6,745 nt of DNA from Alectryocaccomicrobium faecavium (GTDB taxonomy: Bacteria; Bacillota; Clostridia; Christensenellales; Aristaeellaceae): positions 1-6,745 of the forward strand of contig DVOT01000260.1 of the NCBI GenBank assembly GCA_018713425.1, read 5' to 3'. The position numbers and the translations under genes were made by a program. Positions 6,612 to 6,745 of this stretch are shown in pieces. The notes beneath the pieces are model-generated. The model was not told where the DNA came from, made no database searches, and was given only the letters and a program-made list of their open reading frames with translations. Every line of letters begins with the position of its first letter. Position 1 is the first letter of the stretch.

Positions 6612-6745
6612 CCCCTCAGTCGGCTGACGCCGACAGCATTCCACAGTGCGGCATAGTCGCTTCTCTTCGCTCGCAGGGCTCGCTTGCGATGCTCCTTGCC
6701 TTACTGGGCTTACTTCGCGCTGCTCCGCGCACAGCGCGCGCGCTT
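6612..6745. repeat. Probable intergenic repeat element, running off the window
   Basis: This stretch differs from the rest of the window. It has no persuasive gene, has a lower-complexity look, and contains near-repeated words such as TTCGCTCGC, GCTCGCTTGCG and CTTCGCGCTGCTCCGCGC. Its inner end reads CCCCTCAGTCGGCTGACGCC, continuing CGACAGC. That closely resembles a CCCTCAGTCGGC..GCCGACAGC repeat I remember from many intergenic regions in gut Clostridia. The resemblance is from memory, not from a search. No terminator-like T run is present. The minus-strand frame across it has no stop, so an N-terminal coding extension of the neighbouring gene cannot be excluded. Confidence 0.45.
6619..6634. 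other. Perfect 6-bp hairpin upstream of the minus-strand gene start
   Basis: GTCGGC at 6619-6624 and GCCGAC at 6629-6634 are exact inverted repeats around a TGAC loop. On the minus strand the hairpin ends 7 bases before the ATG at 6611, so in a transcript it would sit just upstream of the GAGGGG next to that start and could hinder ribosome access. It is also the core of the probable repeat described for this region, so its position may simply reflect where the repeat landed. Confidence 0.5.

Noticed and set aside
6616..6654. A 12-residue minus-strand frame beginning MPHCG that ends 4 bases before ATG 6611, resembling a leader peptide.
   Set aside because: It lies within the probable repeat, has only a weak ribosome site, and carries no run of regulatory codons. 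There is no terminator-antiterminator arrangement around it.

Overview
The window is strongly GC-rich bacterial DNA. Genes have clear Shine-Dalgarno sequences (AAGGAGGG before the first gene, AAGGAG before the fourth), and the first gene has a sigma-A-type promoter with a perfect TATAAT. The set of a HelD-type helicase, a BaiN/HI0933-family flavoprotein, a COG2509-type FAD dehydrogenase and RmuC, plus a 3'-edge repeat like those I remember from gut Clostridia, suggests a high-GC member of the Bacillota (class Clostridia). That taxonomic placement is inference; no rRNA or other marker gene is present.

Layout. Positions 1-133 hold a promoter, a GC-rich hairpin at the predicted transcript 5' end, and a strong ribosome binding site. 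From 134 to 6198 four genes run on the + strand as one tight unit: a UvrD-like, HelD-type RNA polymerase recycling ATPase (134-2272); a BaiN/YhiN/HI0933-family flavoprotein (2269-3492); a COG2509-type FAD-dependent dehydrogenase (3489-5066); and rmuC (5047-6198). The first two junctions are 4-base ATGA stop/start overlaps and the third is a 20-base overlap with its own Shine-Dalgarno. No promoter is apparent between the genes. A GC-rich hairpin without a T run follows rmuC and separates it from a convergent minus-strand gene (6237-6611) for a small, highly charged, probably helical protein that I do not recognise. The right edge (about 6612-6745) is lower-complexity and looks like an intergenic repeat, with a perfect 6-bp hairpin next to the likely start of the minus-strand gene.

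How the genes fit together. HelD family proteins free RNA polymerase from stalled or post-termination complexes, and RmuC is a predicted nuclease that limits DNA inversions. Both act on nucleic-acid housekeeping. The two middle genes encode flavoproteins of widespread families with poorly settled substrates. Overlapping reading frames imply coordinated expression, but no shared pathway can be read from the sequence. I see no mobile element, CRISPR array, tRNA, rRNA or defence system. The window is mostly ordinary chromosomal sequence, and the least explained parts are the minus-strand gene and the repeat at the right edge.
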